A stretch of 64,000 bases of DNA from Dyella sp. S184 (GTDB taxonomy: Bacteria; Pseudomonadota; Gammaproteobacteria; Xanthomonadales; Rhodanobacteraceae), in contig NZ_LMUE01000009.1 in the NCBI RefSeq assembly GCF_009766065.1, forward strand, positions 346,196 through 410,195, in the 5' to 3' direction. The notes under the pieces were generated by a model. The model searched no databases and had not been told where the DNA came from. It saw only the letters and a program-made list of their open reading frames with translations. Both the position numbers and the translations under genes were made by a program. This document shows, one piece after another, positions 1 through 10,137 of this stretch. Each line of letters starts with the position of its first letter. Position 1 is the first letter of the stretch.

Positions 1-297
1 ATGCCGCTGATTGGCTGGGCCATGCTTTCGGCCGGCGGTTACCCGGTGATGCTGAGCGATTCGCTGCGGCTGCCGCCGATCTTCCCGACCAGCCCCGTCG
101 CCTTCGCCGTGCTGCGTCACATGCACAGCTGGTTCGCGATGCTGCTGTTCCTGACGTTTCTCGCACACATGGGCGCGGCGCTGTATCACGGCCTGATCCG
201 CCGCGACGGGGTGTTGTCGAGCATGGTTCGGGGTGAAAAGAAGGCTGGTGAAGAACTCTACTCACTGACCCAAGAAGCAGGCACCGACGATTCCTGA
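1..297 (+). CDS. Cytochrome b561 family protein, C-terminal part (5' end outside window)
   Basis: The frame is open from the first base, so the real start probably lies upstream. The 98 visible residues contain a hydrophobic helix with histidines at RHMHSW and FLAHMGAALYH, then a polar tail with LIRRDGVLSSM. This is the usual end of the cytochrome b561 (CybB-like) inner-membrane dihaem family, in which the last helix supplies haem-ligand histidines and is followed by a short basic cytoplasmic tail. Family role: transfer of electrons between quinol and an acceptor across the inner membrane. No partner gene is visible, so the physiological role cannot be stated. Confidence 0.75.
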   Translation: MPLIGWAMLSAGGYPVMLSDSLRLPPIFPTSPVAFAVLRHMHSWFAMLLFLTFLAHMGAALYHGLIRRDGVLSSMVRGEKKAGEELYSLTQEAGTDDS

Positions 298-334
298 CAC
301 ACCAGCCGTGCTGACCGGCAAGAGCTTAACGGGA

Positions 335-1951
335 CTACTTCGACACGGTCTTGGCTGAATCGCCCTGCGGCGCCTTGGCGAGAAGCTCGCGCATGTGAGT
401 GATCTGCCATTGCATGCCGGGATCATTACCAAAGTGGTTGACGAAATACTGGTAGGTTTCGTTCAAGCCTGCGCGCGGCTGGTTTTCCTGGATGGTCGCC
501 CGCATCACCCAGCCACCAGGACTGTCGGGGTATTTACGGATGATGCGATCGGCGACATCCCAGCCCTTGTCCCACTCGTACGTTACGTTGGTGTAGATGT
601 TGCCAAGTTCGCTGAGCACGTCGATATCGTCAGGGTTCAGTGCAAGTGCGGTCTCAAGGTCCTGCTCCGCATGGCGATTGTCCGCCATGTCCATGTAAAC
701 GATGCCGCGCATCTGGTAGTTATCGGCATTTTTTGGATCGGCCGCGATCAGGCTGTTGGCATCGTCGAGCGCCATCTTGGATTCACCCAAGGCGGCTAGG
801 CCGGAGGCACGTTTGCGACGAATGGCATCTGTCGCTGACTGAAAGCGCAATGCCTCGGAAAGATAGACGACCGACAGTTCGGGATGGTTGTTTGACGCGG
901 CGGCGGATCCTGCATTGGACAGTAGGTTCAAGCTGGCGACGTTGTCGAACACCGTCGGATAAGCCGCCCAGTCTGCTCTGGATTCGCAATTACAGACGTC
1001 GTACTCATACGCGGGTACCTCTGCGAGCAACAGCACCAACAGAGGATTGTCCTTGGCGTGAGTCTGCGCTCTGCGGGCAAGTCCTGTCATGGCATACAGC
1101 GAACCACCCCATTTCGGCTGTTCCGCCACCATGAGCGCGCTGGAAATCGAGTAATCAGCGGGCGCTACTGCCAGCCCGCGTCGAGCAGCCTCGTCGATAT
1201 ACGTACGGCCCGGCCCCATCTTTCCGGCATTGATCATGGCTACATAGGCCGGCGTGACCTGCCGATTCAATTCGATGGCTCGCCGCAGATCGGTATCGGC
1301 CTGAGACAGCAACCGATTCATGGCGTCCACGTTGCTTTGCGGCGTATCGCTCATGTAGGCGCTTCCGCGTGCATTGGCCGCCATTTCCACATCGGCAAAG
1401 CCACTGGCTGCGTACGCGAAGGCACTCGTCGGCGAGTCACGTTTCCACGCATCCAGGGTCGGGCGGATATCGAACGACCCGTTCCCGAAATCCTGGTAAA
1501 AAATCTGATTGAGAACCCCGGGTGAACCCGCTTGTGTCTGTTGATCGTGCAATGCCTGCGCAAGACGCCCGTCGAGCTCTGCGGCCTTACCGCTCTGGAT
1601 CAACGCCTGCGCTTCGGCAAATGAGATGACCGGTTGCAGGCGGTAATGGCAGTAGGCGGCGACTGCATCAGGTGACCAGTGGCTGCGGGGTGGATCGGGA
1701 TAGGCGAGACAGCGCTGAAGTGGGTCCTTGATAGCTTCGGCCTGCTTCGCGGCGGCAAGAAACGTCTTCACCTCGTCACGCGTGAAAAGGTGGCGCTTGG
1801 CAGCAGGCAGGTGGAATGCCGCTTGCTGCCGCACCAACTGGGTATGCAGCTGGGTCATCTGCGTCATCCCCGACCAGATACCCCAGGCCCACTCGCCAAC
1901 ACCAAGCAGGGCGATCGCCACAATCAGCAGCCAGCGTGGACCTGAACCCAT
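335..1951 (-). CDS. Membrane-anchored TPR-like protein (DUF4034-like)
   Basis: 538 residues. I start at the ATG at 1951 because it follows a strong Shine-Dalgarno (GGGGGAGG, about 6 bases upstream); the frame is open about 117 bases further up, but that stretch reads as non-coding. A single membrane helix lies at about residues 6-24 (WLLIVAIALLGVGEWAW), so most of the protein is likely periplasmic. The middle (DSPTSAFAYAASGFAD onward) resembles DUF4034 proteins, and the C-terminal third holds TPR-like helical pairs (NADNYQMRGIVYMDMADN, NPDDIDVLSELGNIY). A protein-protein interaction role is inferred from the repeats; the actual function is unknown. It stands alone and faces away from the response regulator gene. 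Confidence 0.7.
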   Translation of the reverse strand: MGSGPRWLLIVAIALLGVGEWAWGIWSGMTQMTQLHTQLVRQQAAFHLPAAKRHLFTRDEVKTFLAAAKQAEAIKDPLQRCLAYPDPPRSHWSPDAVAAYCHYRLQPVISFAEAQALIQSGKAAELDGRLAQALHDQQTQAGSPGVLNQIFYQDFGNGSFDIRPTLDAWKRDSPTSAFAYAASGFADVEMAANARGSAYMSDTPQSNVDAMNRLLSQADTDLRRAIELNRQVTPAYVAMINAGKMGPGRTYIDEAARRGLAVAPADYSISSALMVAEQPKWGGSLYAMTGLARRAQTHAKDNPLLVLLLAEVPAYEYDVCNCESRADWAAYPTVFDNVASLNLLSNAGSAAASNNHPELSVVYLSEALRFQSATDAIRRKRASGLAALGESKMALDDANSLIAADPKNADNYQMRGIVYMDMADNRHAEQDLETALALNPDDIDVLSELGNIYTNVTYEWDKGWDVADRIIRKYPDSPGGWVMRATIQENQPRAGLNETYQYFVNHFGNDPGMQWQITHMRELLAKAPQGDSAKTVSK

Positions 1952-2284
1952 GTCGTGCCTCCCCCAGGCAGATGAGTCGCGACAGTAGCACCGGCCTGGG
2001 GCCGATGTCTGCCGGGTTTGCCGGCATGCGCGATATGCAAGTCGATGGACTTTTGTCACGCACGCCATCCCGGACAGCGACGGCGATATGCATCAAGTGC
2101 TGAAACGGCGTCTTCGCGCCACCTTCGCACGAAGTGGTTCGTAGTGAAGTCAGACGTTGTCGATTTGCGAGGTTGATGGGCGAGGATGATTTGCGACTAA
2201 CTATTTCACGCTTTGAGTCAAGCGCGGCAACCCACCGTTCAATCCCCTGCATGAGTTCCATGCAGAACATAAGAGGATGCCCAC
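1952..2284. other. Intergenic region between divergent genes
   Basis: About 330 bases between the TPR-like gene and the response regulator. It must carry both promoters, but I could not place convincing -35/-10 pairs. The one clear structure is the inverted repeat at 2247-2265, listed separately. I see no coding signal. Confidence 0.5.
2247..2265 (+). promoter_or_regulatory. Perfect inverted repeat just upstream of response regulator RBS
   Basis: CTGCATG, a five-base gap (AGTTC), then CATGCAG. This perfect 7-bp inverted repeat ends a few bases before the AAGAGGA ribosome-binding site of the regulator gene at 2285. It could be an operator or an mRNA hairpin next to the RBS; the sequence alone cannot decide. 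Confidence 0.4.
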
Positions 2285-2647
2285 ATGAGTACTGCATCGC
2301 CGAGCGGGCCATTTGTCATGGTGGTGGAAGACGACATGCTGATCGCGGCAACGCTGGAGATCGCGCTGGAGTCGAGGGAGTACCGGATGCTCGGCCCGGC
2401 TTCGACCGTGGAGGAGGCTCAACGCCTGCTTGAGACGTCCGAACCGGACATCGCGCTTATCGACTACCGGCTGGCCACGACGACGACCGAGAAACTGCTG
2501 CCAACGCTCAACTCCCGACACATACCGATCTGCGTCCTGACCGGAGCGGATGAGTTGCCGCCCGCCTATGCCGGCTGCACCGTACTGAAAAAACCGTTCC
2601 GACTGAATGCGCTGCTCGATGCGCTGAAAAAGGCCACGCCGAACTGA
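2285..2647 (+). CDS. Single-domain (CheY-like) response regulator
   Basis: 120 residues, a receiver domain with no output domain. The acidic pocket is E15/D16/D17, the phosphoacceptor is D60 (ALIDYRL), the conserved Thr is T86 (VLTGAD) and the conserved Lys is K103 (LKKPF), so the phosphorylation site looks intact. AAGAGGA lies about 8 bases upstream of the ATG. Regulators of this size act by protein contact or phosphorelay rather than by binding DNA. The convergent histidine kinase gene ends only 27 bases beyond its stop, which makes a functional pairing plausible but unproven. Confidence 0.85.
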   Translation: MSTASPSGPFVMVVEDDMLIAATLEIALESREYRMLGPASTVEEAQRLLETSEPDIALIDYRLATTTTEKLLPTLNSRHIPICVLTGADELPPAYAGCTVLKKPFRLNALLDALKKATPN

Positions 2648-2674
2648 TCGGTTGCGCGGAAAGCTGCGCCCTGG

Positions 2675-3883
2675 TCAGGCGTTGATCGGCATCCTGAAAA
2701 CAAAGCAGGTGCCGTCTTGCGCGGTCGATGAAACATCCAGGGAACCGTGGTGCGCCTTCGCCACTTCGGCTGCGATATACAGACCAAGCCCAAGCCCTGG
2801 TTGCGGAGCCTCTTCCCCGCCACGATTGAATGGCTGGAAAAGGCGGTCAATCTTCTCGGGGGGGATGGGTGGCCCTGCATTGGCCACGGACAGCTCGAAG
2901 CCCTCTTTGTCGCTCATCGCCGTGACGGATACCGGCTGGTCGGCCGCACCATGGGTAATCGCGTTGTTGAGCAGGTTTGCCAGCAACTGTGCGATGCGAT
3001 GCGCGTCGGCATTGACGGGCCGATCGATGGCCATCGTCACCCGGAGCTCCCGGCCGGGGTGACTTTCCTGCACCTCGGCAATGACGTGGTTCAATGCAAC
3101 GGCAAGGTTGTCCACCGGTTGCAGCGCCACCGGAATGCCGCCGCCAAGGCGTCCCCGCGCCAAGTCGAGGATGTTCTCGATCATCTCGGTCATGCGGTCA
3201 CAGCTGCGCTGGATATGCAGGGCAACCCGCTGGCTGCGCTTATCCGAATCCGCTTGCAGAATGTCGGCACCTACCCGGATCGCACTCAGCGGACTGCGCA
3301 GGTCATGCCCGAGTACCGCGATGAACTGCTCGCGCAGCTTCGCCGTCTGCTGGGCATCCAGCAGTGCGTTCGTGCTTTGTTCGTGACGTTCCTCGGACTC
3401 GAGCTCGGTAGCGATCAGCTTCGCAAACAGCTGCAGCGTCTTGAGGACGTTCGGATCATCGAGCTTGGCGGGCAACGGGTCGAGCGCGCACAGCGTGCCG
3501 AAAAATTCGCCGTCGACCCGGAAGATCGGGATCGAGACGTAGCTTTCGAAACCATACATTTTCGGCACCGGATGCCGGGAAAATCGCGGATCGCGGCTGG
3601 CCTCGCCGAAGATCACCGGCTCATGGTGCTGCCGGACCTCGTTGCAGATCGTGGATTCCAGCACCAGCTCGCCGCCGGTTTTCAGGCCGAAGTCGATCAG
3701 GTCATGGACCGCGCAGGCTGTCCATTTCGTATCCGTAACGCGGGCGATCACCGCAAAGCGCATGCCGGTCGTATGCGCGACCGTCTGCAGGATCGTGGGT
3801 ACCGAGCCAAGGCGTCCAATCGCCGCCACGTCGGCCGCAATCGGCCGGCTCATCGACATTCCATTGCTTTCATCCGTATACAT
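2675..3883 (-). CDS. GAF-domain sensor histidine kinase
   Basis: 402 residues from the ATG at 3883; the frame is open to 3931, but only through a TTG. In order: a GAF sensor domain (about 25-165, with FESYVSIPIFRVDGEFFGTLCA), a HisKA dimerisation helix with phosphoacceptor H193 in VLGHDLRSPLSA, and an ATPase domain with N box (LLANLLNNAITHG), G1 (VANAGPPI), F box (LFQPF) and G2 (GLGLGLYIA). No membrane helix is visible, so the kinase is probably cytoplasmic and senses a soluble ligand or redox state; the ligand is unknown. The convergent CheY-like gene at 2285 is a candidate partner. Confidence 0.88.
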   Translation of the reverse strand: MYTDESNGMSMSRPIAADVAAIGRLGSVPTILQTVAHTTGMRFAVIARVTDTKWTACAVHDLIDFGLKTGGELVLESTICNEVRQHHEPVIFGEASRDPRFSRHPVPKMYGFESYVSIPIFRVDGEFFGTLCALDPLPAKLDDPNVLKTLQLFAKLIATELESEERHEQSTNALLDAQQTAKLREQFIAVLGHDLRSPLSAIRVGADILQADSDKRSQRVALHIQRSCDRMTEMIENILDLARGRLGGGIPVALQPVDNLAVALNHVIAEVQESHPGRELRVTMAIDRPVNADAHRIAQLLANLLNNAITHGAADQPVSVTAMSDKEGFELSVANAGPPIPPEKIDRLFQPFNRGGEEAPQPGLGLGLYIAAEVAKAHHGSLDVSSTAQDGTCFVFRMPINA

Positions 3884-3999
3884 GCCGTGCAGCTTAGCTG
3901 GGACACGGGAGTCTTGTATGCATACCGGCAAGAAGCGGGTCAGGCATTGATGTCCGAAAACGGCGAGTCTGGCCTCCGGCCCGGTGCTAACCTGCGGGC

Positions 4000-5496
4000 A
4001 TGTCCGAACCGTCGATCGCCACCCTGCCCGACTTCAAGGTTTGCGAAAAGGCTCGCCTTAGCCGCGATGCGCGCTTCGACGGGTTGTTCTTCACGGCCGT
4101 TACCAGCACGCGCATCTATTGCCGCCCGGTGTGCCCGGCACCCTCGCCGAAGCCGACGAACATCCGCTATTACGCGAGCGCCGCAGCCGCAGAAGCCGCG
4201 GGGTTCCGGCCGTGCCTGCGCTGTCGCCCGGAGCTGGCACCCGGCAATGCCGTGTGGCAGCGCGGCGAGCATGTGGTGGCGCGTGCGCTGAAGCTGATCG
4301 ATGCCGGCCTGCTTGTGGATCATTCGCTGGAGCAATTGGCAGCACGCGTTGACATCGGTGCGCGGCAATTGCGGCGCTTGTTCGTCGAACATCTCGGCGC
4401 GCCACCGATCGACGTGCACACGACGCGTCGCCTGCTGTTCGCGAAGCAGCTGCTGACCGAGACGGCGCTGCCGGTGACTGAAGTGGCGCTCGCCTCGGGC
4501 TTCGGCAGCCTGCGTCGCTTCAATGCCGCATTCCTGCAGGCGAACCGCATTCCACCGCGCGAGCTGCGCCGGCATCCTCGTGCGGTCGTCGGCGACGCCT
4601 TGGTACTGCGGCTCGGTTATCGGCCGCCATACGACTTCGAGACTTTGCTGGCGTTCCTGCGCACACGTTCGCTGCCGGGCGTGGAGCTGGTCGATGAGCA
4701 CAGTTACATGCGCGTGTTCGGCGTAGCGGATGCGCCGGGATGGCTGCGATTGAGTGCATGGCCCAAAGGCGAGCATGCACTGAAACTGGAGCTGCACTGC
4801 CCGCAGCCGGCGCAGCTGTTGCCGGTGGTGACGCGATTGCGGCGGATGTTCGACCTTGATGCGGAGCCACAAGCGATCGCCGCCACGCTCGGTGCCGGCG
4901 GTGTGCTGAAACCGCTGCTGCGCAAGCGCCCCGGCTTGCGCCTGCCCGGCGGCTGGGACGGTTTCGAAATCGCGGTACGCGCCGTGCTCGGCCAACAGGT
5001 CAGCGTGGCGGCGGCACGCACGCTGGCGACGCGGATCGTGCATCGTTACGGCGAACCGCTGGCCGTGCCGCTGCTGCCCGGACTCGAATGCCTGTTCCCC
5101 ACGCCCGAACGGCTGGCGGAAGCCGACCTGCGCGAGATCGGCGTGACTACCGCGCGGGCCGCGACGATTCGTGGCATCGCGCAAGCACTGCTGGACGGGC
5201 GCATCGATTTCCGTGCGGAGCAGCCACTGGACGAATTCGTGGAGCGTTGGGTCGCCCTGCCCGGGATCGGCGAATGGACCGCGCATTACATGGCGATGCG
5301 CGCGATGAGTCATCCGGATGCATTCCCCGCCGCCGACCTGATCCTGCGCCGCGTCGCCGCCGGCGATGCACCCGAACTGAGCACGAAGGCACTCACTGCC
5401 TTGGCCGAGACGTGGCGCCCATGGCGCGCCTACGCGGTGATGCATCTATGGCGCAGCGCCAGCGATGCAGCGTCGGCGAAACGGAGCAAACCATGA
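4000..5496 (+). CDS. alkA: Ada-type regulator fused to DNA-3-methyladenine glycosylase II (AlkA)
   Basis: 498 residues with a composite architecture. The N-terminal Ada zinc domain carries four cysteines, C41, C45, C72 and C75 (YCRPVCPA, CLRCRPE); C41 is in the position of the methyl-phosphotriester acceptor Cys38 of E. coli Ada. Next comes an AraC-type helix-turn-helix (about 85-190), then AlkA N domain and HhH-GPD glycosylase from about residue 200. The hairpin LPGIGEWTAHYMAMRA and the downstream AADLIL give the expected catalytic Asp. Family role: excision of alkylated bases, probably combined with methyl-dependent transcriptional control. The stop overlaps the start of ogt (ATGA), so the two genes form an alkylation-repair operon. 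Confidence 0.92.
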   Translation: MSEPSIATLPDFKVCEKARLSRDARFDGLFFTAVTSTRIYCRPVCPAPSPKPTNIRYYASAAAAEAAGFRPCLRCRPELAPGNAVWQRGEHVVARALKLIDAGLLVDHSLEQLAARVDIGARQLRRLFVEHLGAPPIDVHTTRRLLFAKQLLTETALPVTEVALASGFGSLRRFNAAFLQANRIPPRELRRHPRAVVGDALVLRLGYRPPYDFETLLAFLRTRSLPGVELVDEHSYMRVFGVADAPGWLRLSAWPKGEHALKLELHCPQPAQLLPVVTRLRRMFDLDAEPQAIAATLGAGGVLKPLLRKRPGLRLPGGWDGFEIAVRAVLGQQVSVAAARTLATRIVHRYGEPLAVPLLPGLECLFPTPERLAEADLREIGVTTARAATIRGIAQALLDGRIDFRAEQPLDEFVERWVALPGIGEWTAHYMAMRAMSHPDAFPAADLILRRVAAGDAPELSTKALTALAETWRPWRAYAVMHLWRSASDAASAKRSKP

Positions 5497-6008
5497 CGAC
5501 TGAAAAAATCCATTACGACGACATGCTCACGCCAATCGGCACGCTGCGCCTGGTCGCCGATGCGCAGGGCCTGCGCGAGGTGTGGTTCGAAACCAATCGG
5601 CACCCTAAGGCAGCGCCACCGTCATGGGTGCATTCGTCCAAGGCATTGGCGTTCGCACGCGTGCAACTGGAGGAATATTTCGCCGGCGCACGGCAAGTAT
5701 TCGATTTGCCGCTGCACCCGCTCGGCACACCATTCCAGCTGGCGGTGTGGAAGGAACTCGAGCAGATTCCCTATGGCGTCACGATCAGCTACGGCGAAGT
5801 GGCCCGGCGCATCGACCAACCTGCCGCCGTACGCGCCGTGGGCGCCGCGAACGGTCGCAATCCGCTGCCGATCATCGTGCCCTGCCACCGCGTGATCGGC
5901 AGCAATGGCAGCCTCACCGGCTTCGGCGGCGGCCTGCCGATCAAGCGTTTCCTGCTGGCGATGGAAGATCGTGTGGTGCGAGGCGATCTGTTTGTCTGTC
6001 CGCCATAG
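5493..6008 (+). CDS. ogt: Methylated-DNA--[protein]-cysteine S-methyltransferase (Ogt)
   Basis: 171 residues. The start overlaps the alkA stop by four bases and has GGAG in the preceding coding sequence; the frame is open further upstream, but that part is the alkA shadow. The active site is IIVPCHRVIG with acceptor C131, preceded by the recognition helix containing SYGEVARRI and RAVGAANGRNPLP. The protein transfers O6-alkyl groups from guanine irreversibly to Cys131 (suicide repair). The Ada N-domain functions sit in the neighbouring fusion, so together the two genes cover the reactions of E. coli Ada, Ogt and AlkA. Confidence 0.94.
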   Translation: MTTEKIHYDDMLTPIGTLRLVADAQGLREVWFETNRHPKAAPPSWVHSSKALAFARVQLEEYFAGARQVFDLPLHPLGTPFQLAVWKELEQIPYGVTISYGEVARRIDQPAAVRAVGAANGRNPLPIIVPCHRVIGSNGSLTGFGGGLPIKRFLLAMEDRVVRGDLFVCPP

Positions 6009-6060
6009 ATCGCAGATTCGCCACCTGCTTCACATGACACCTGCCCCGCATGACACCTAC

Positions 6061-6172
6061 TCGTCATTCCGGCGCAGGCCGGAATCGCACTTGCTTGCTT
6101 ATTCAATTCATTGCTGATGGATGACCGACTTCACGGTTTATAAAGCGATTCCGGCCTGCGCCGGAATGACGA
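6061..6172. repeat. Pair of REP-like elements forming a perfect 28-bp inverted repeat
   Basis: The 28 bases at 6061-6088 and 6145-6172 are exact reverse complements, separated by 56 bases. Each arm is itself a hairpin with the stem ATTCCGGC/GCCGGAAT and a 4-base loop. This nested symmetry is typical of bacterial REP/BIME elements. It follows ogt and may stabilise or terminate its mRNA. It could equally serve the convergent gene at 6201. Confidence 0.75.
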
Positions 6173-6200
6173 CTCAGAGTTGATGCGTTGATGCAGTGAC

Positions 6201-6590
6201 TCAACCGCCGCTGGTCGGCGCCGGCTGTGGCGGCGGCACGACACGCGGCAAGTCGGCAGCATTCTGCTGGCGATTCAGCAGGTCCTGCTGGGTCGCACGA
6301 TCGCGATCCTGCTGCGCGCGATCGGCCTGCTCGATCTGCTGCTGTGCCTGCGGATTGCCGGCAAGCGGCAGCTTGGCGTTGTCCGACACGTTCTGATGCA
6401 GCTGCTGTTGCTGCTGGCTCTTCTGCAACTGGTCGCGCGTCTGTTGCTGTTGCACGGTCTGCTGGAACTGCGCAGCCTGTGCCTGCGTGGACTGGTCAGC
6501 ACAAGCCACACCGAGTGGCAGCAGTGCAAGGGTTCCGATCAGCAGCGTATGCGTCACGGGAAAATGTTTGATGACACATGTAATGGTCAT
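6201..6590 (-). CDS. Hypothetical secreted Gln-rich protein
   Basis: 129 residues. An N-terminal hydrophobic segment (HTLLIGTLALLPLGVACA) looks like a signal peptide, possibly a lipoprotein signal with Cys at about 30. The mature part is strikingly rich in Gln (runs such as VQQQQTRDQLQKSQQQQQ) and ends in a Pro-rich tail (VVPPPQPAP). It is probably a disordered or coiled-coil periplasmic protein of unknown role. There is no clear Shine-Dalgarno before the ATG at 6590. It is divergent from the lipoprotein phosphodiesterase at 6640, leaving only 49 bases between the starts. Confidence 0.6.
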   Translation of the reverse strand: MTITCVIKHFPVTHTLLIGTLALLPLGVACADQSTQAQAAQFQQTVQQQQTRDQLQKSQQQQQLHQNVSDNAKLPLAGNPQAQQQIEQADRAQQDRDRATQQDLLNRQQNAADLPRVVPPPQPAPTSGG

Positions 6591-6639
6591 GACAGTGCGC
6601 GATCATGCGGGATGGTAATGGCATCGTAGGAGCACACGT

Positions 6640-7923
6640 ATGAAATTCCCGTTTCGCCTGCTGCTGTGCGCTCTGGTGGCATTCAGCGCTGGTTGCGCCA
6701 CCCAGCAACCGGTTGCGCCGACGCCCATCGCGACGACGGCCAGCTCGCCCACACCGCTGCTGCTGATCTCGATCGACGCCTATCGCTACGACTACATCGA
6801 CCGTGGCCTCAGCCCCACGCTCGCGATGCTGGCGAAGACCGGCGTGCACGCCGCGTCGATGCAGCCGTCGTTCCCGTCGCTGACGTTCCCGAACCACTAC
6901 ACCATCGTGACCGGCCTGTACCCGGATCACCACGGCATCGTCAACAACACGATGTTCGATGCGCAACTGGGCAAGTTCTCGCTGGGCAATCGCAAGGCCG
7001 TCAGCGACGGCCGCTGGTGGGCCGAGGGCACGCCGATCTGGGAGAACGCCGATGCACATGGCCTGCGTACCGCGACGATGTTCTGGCCCGGCGCCGAGGC
7101 GAACATCCACGACCACCACCCGGATGAGTGGATGCCCTACGACGGCAAGGTGACACCGGATCAGCGGGTGGACCAGGTGCTGGCATGGCTGGACCAGCCA
7201 GTCGGTGAGCGACCGACGTTCCTCACCCTGTATTTCGATGCAGTCGATCACGCCGGCCACAAATACGGGCCCGATACGCCGCAGGTGAACGATGCGCTGC
7301 GCGAAACCGATGAAGCGATGACGCGGCTGGTGCAGGGACTCAAGCAACGCGGCCTGTTCGACAAGATCAACCTGATCGTGCTGGCCGATCACGGCATGGC
7401 CAGCAACCCGCTGCCGAACAGCGTGCTGATCGACCGGCTGATCCCGCTCGACCAGGTGCAGACGGTGAGCATGGGCATCCTGGCCGGCTTCAATCCGAAG
7501 GATGGCAGTGCGAAGGCCATCGGTGATTTCGCCACGATCGAGCACCAGCTCGAACAACCGCAGCCGCACATGCAGTGCTGGGACAAGACCCGCGTGCCGG
7601 CACGCCTCCACTACGGCAGCAATCCGCGCGTGCCGCAGCTGCTGTGCCTGGCCAATGTCGGCTGGCGCGTCACCACCACCGACTATCTCGCCAGCCACAA
7701 GGGCGACATCAGCATCGGCGAACACGGTTACGACAATGCCGATCCGCTGATGCAGGCATTGTTCGTGGCGCACGGACCGGCGTTTAGAGTGGATGCCAAA
7801 GTGGCCGCGTTCCCGAATGTGGACGTCTATCCGCTGATGACACATCTGCTCGGCCTGCCGCCTGCCGCGAACGATGGCGATTACGACGCGGTGAAGGACA
7901 TGCTGAAGCCGGCGGACCGCTGA
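6640..7923 (+). CDS. Nucleotide pyrophosphatase/phosphodiesterase (alkaline phosphatase superfamily) lipoprotein
   Basis: 427 residues with a good Shine-Dalgarno (AGGAG, about 9 bases upstream). The signal peptide ends in AFSAGC, so it is probably lipid-anchored at C19. Metal and catalytic residues match the NPP family: D46 in LISIDAYR, nucleophile T82 in PSLTFPNHY, later FDAVDHAGHKYGPD and VLADHGM, and a C-terminal GEHGYDN histidine. Family members hydrolyse phosphodiester or pyrophosphate bonds of nucleotides and related molecules in the periplasm. The substrate cannot be inferred from the sequence. It ends 7 bases before the convergent glyoxalase gene. Confidence 0.88.
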   Translation: MKFPFRLLLCALVAFSAGCATQQPVAPTPIATTASSPTPLLLISIDAYRYDYIDRGLSPTLAMLAKTGVHAASMQPSFPSLTFPNHYTIVTGLYPDHHGIVNNTMFDAQLGKFSLGNRKAVSDGRWWAEGTPIWENADAHGLRTATMFWPGAEANIHDHHPDEWMPYDGKVTPDQRVDQVLAWLDQPVGERPTFLTLYFDAVDHAGHKYGPDTPQVNDALRETDEAMTRLVQGLKQRGLFDKINLIVLADHGMASNPLPNSVLIDRLIPLDQVQTVSMGILAGFNPKDGSAKAIGDFATIEHQLEQPQPHMQCWDKTRVPARLHYGSNPRVPQLLCLANVGWRVTTTDYLASHKGDISIGEHGYDNADPLMQALFVAHGPAFRVDAKVAAFPNVDVYPLMTHLLGLPPAANDGDYDAVKDMLKPADR

Positions 7924-7930
7924 GCCCCGC

Positions 7931-9558
<1,628 letters not shown>

Positions 9559-9675
9559 GGCAAGGATCCGCTCAAGCGCCGAGGCAGTATGCCAAGACAC
9601 ACGAGAACGGCATACCTCTGTGCCACAGCAGTCATTTCTCCATGACGATCTGAGCATCGATGATGTAACCGACGG

Positions 9676-10137
9676 TTATCTCGACGTCGTATCGGCACTG
9701 CGGGCAAAGAACGCCACGATCAGCCCGAACAGCAGCATCGCCAACAGATTCTCGATAAACGCATGGGTGGTGAAATGCACTTTCGGCCATGCGGCGGAAA
9801 GTGGCACGACCACGTATTCCATCACCACGAACACCACCGCGCCGTAGAGCACGCCAGCCGTCACCCAACGCCGGTTCAACCACGCCAGCTGCCGCGCGGC
9901 AAAGACGAAGATGGCCGCGATCAGCAGTGACATCGCCCATTGCAGCGCCAGCCCCAGCAACGAGACTGGCATGCCACCCTGGAACGCGGCCTTGCCCAGC
10001 AGCCCGCTGGCAATGGCGCGCAGGATGATGAAGGGACTGATCCCGTTGATCAACGAAGCGGCACCAATGTCGATCGTGCCGGCGACGAATCCGCCATAAA
10101 GGATCGCGATCAGTGTGGATGAGCGTGTATGCGTCAT
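9676..10137 (-). CDS. Conserved-looking four-helix membrane protein, function unknown
   Basis: 153 residues with a good GGAGA ribosome site about 7 bases before the ATG at 10137. Four membrane segments can be seen: ILYGGFVAGTIDIGAASLI, ALQWAMSLLIAAIFVFAA, AGVLYGAVVFVVMEYVVV and ENLLAMLLFGLIVAFFA. I recognise no catalytic motif and no named family. It is monocistronic, running the same way as the MFS gene but separated from it by 117 bases. Confidence 0.7.
   Translation of the reverse strand: MTHTRSSTLIAILYGGFVAGTIDIGAASLINGISPFIILRAIASGLLGKAAFQGGMPVSLLGLALQWAMSLLIAAIFVFAARQLAWLNRRWVTAGVLYGAVVFVVMEYVVVPLSAAWPKVHFTTHAFIENLLAMLLFGLIVAFFARSADTTSR

Noticed and set aside
2747..4291. Long plus-strand frame (514 codons)
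   Set aside because: Opposite the histidine kinase; the kinase frame has clear motifs, while this one has none and runs into alkA.
3940..5445. Long minus-strand frame (501 codons)
   Set aside because: Antisense of the Ada-AlkA gene; His/Gln/Arg-rich composition typical of a high-GC shadow.
7924..7930. A terminator between the convergent phosphodiesterase and glyoxalase genes
   Set aside because: Only 7 bases separate the stops and no adequate hairpin with T-run is visible.
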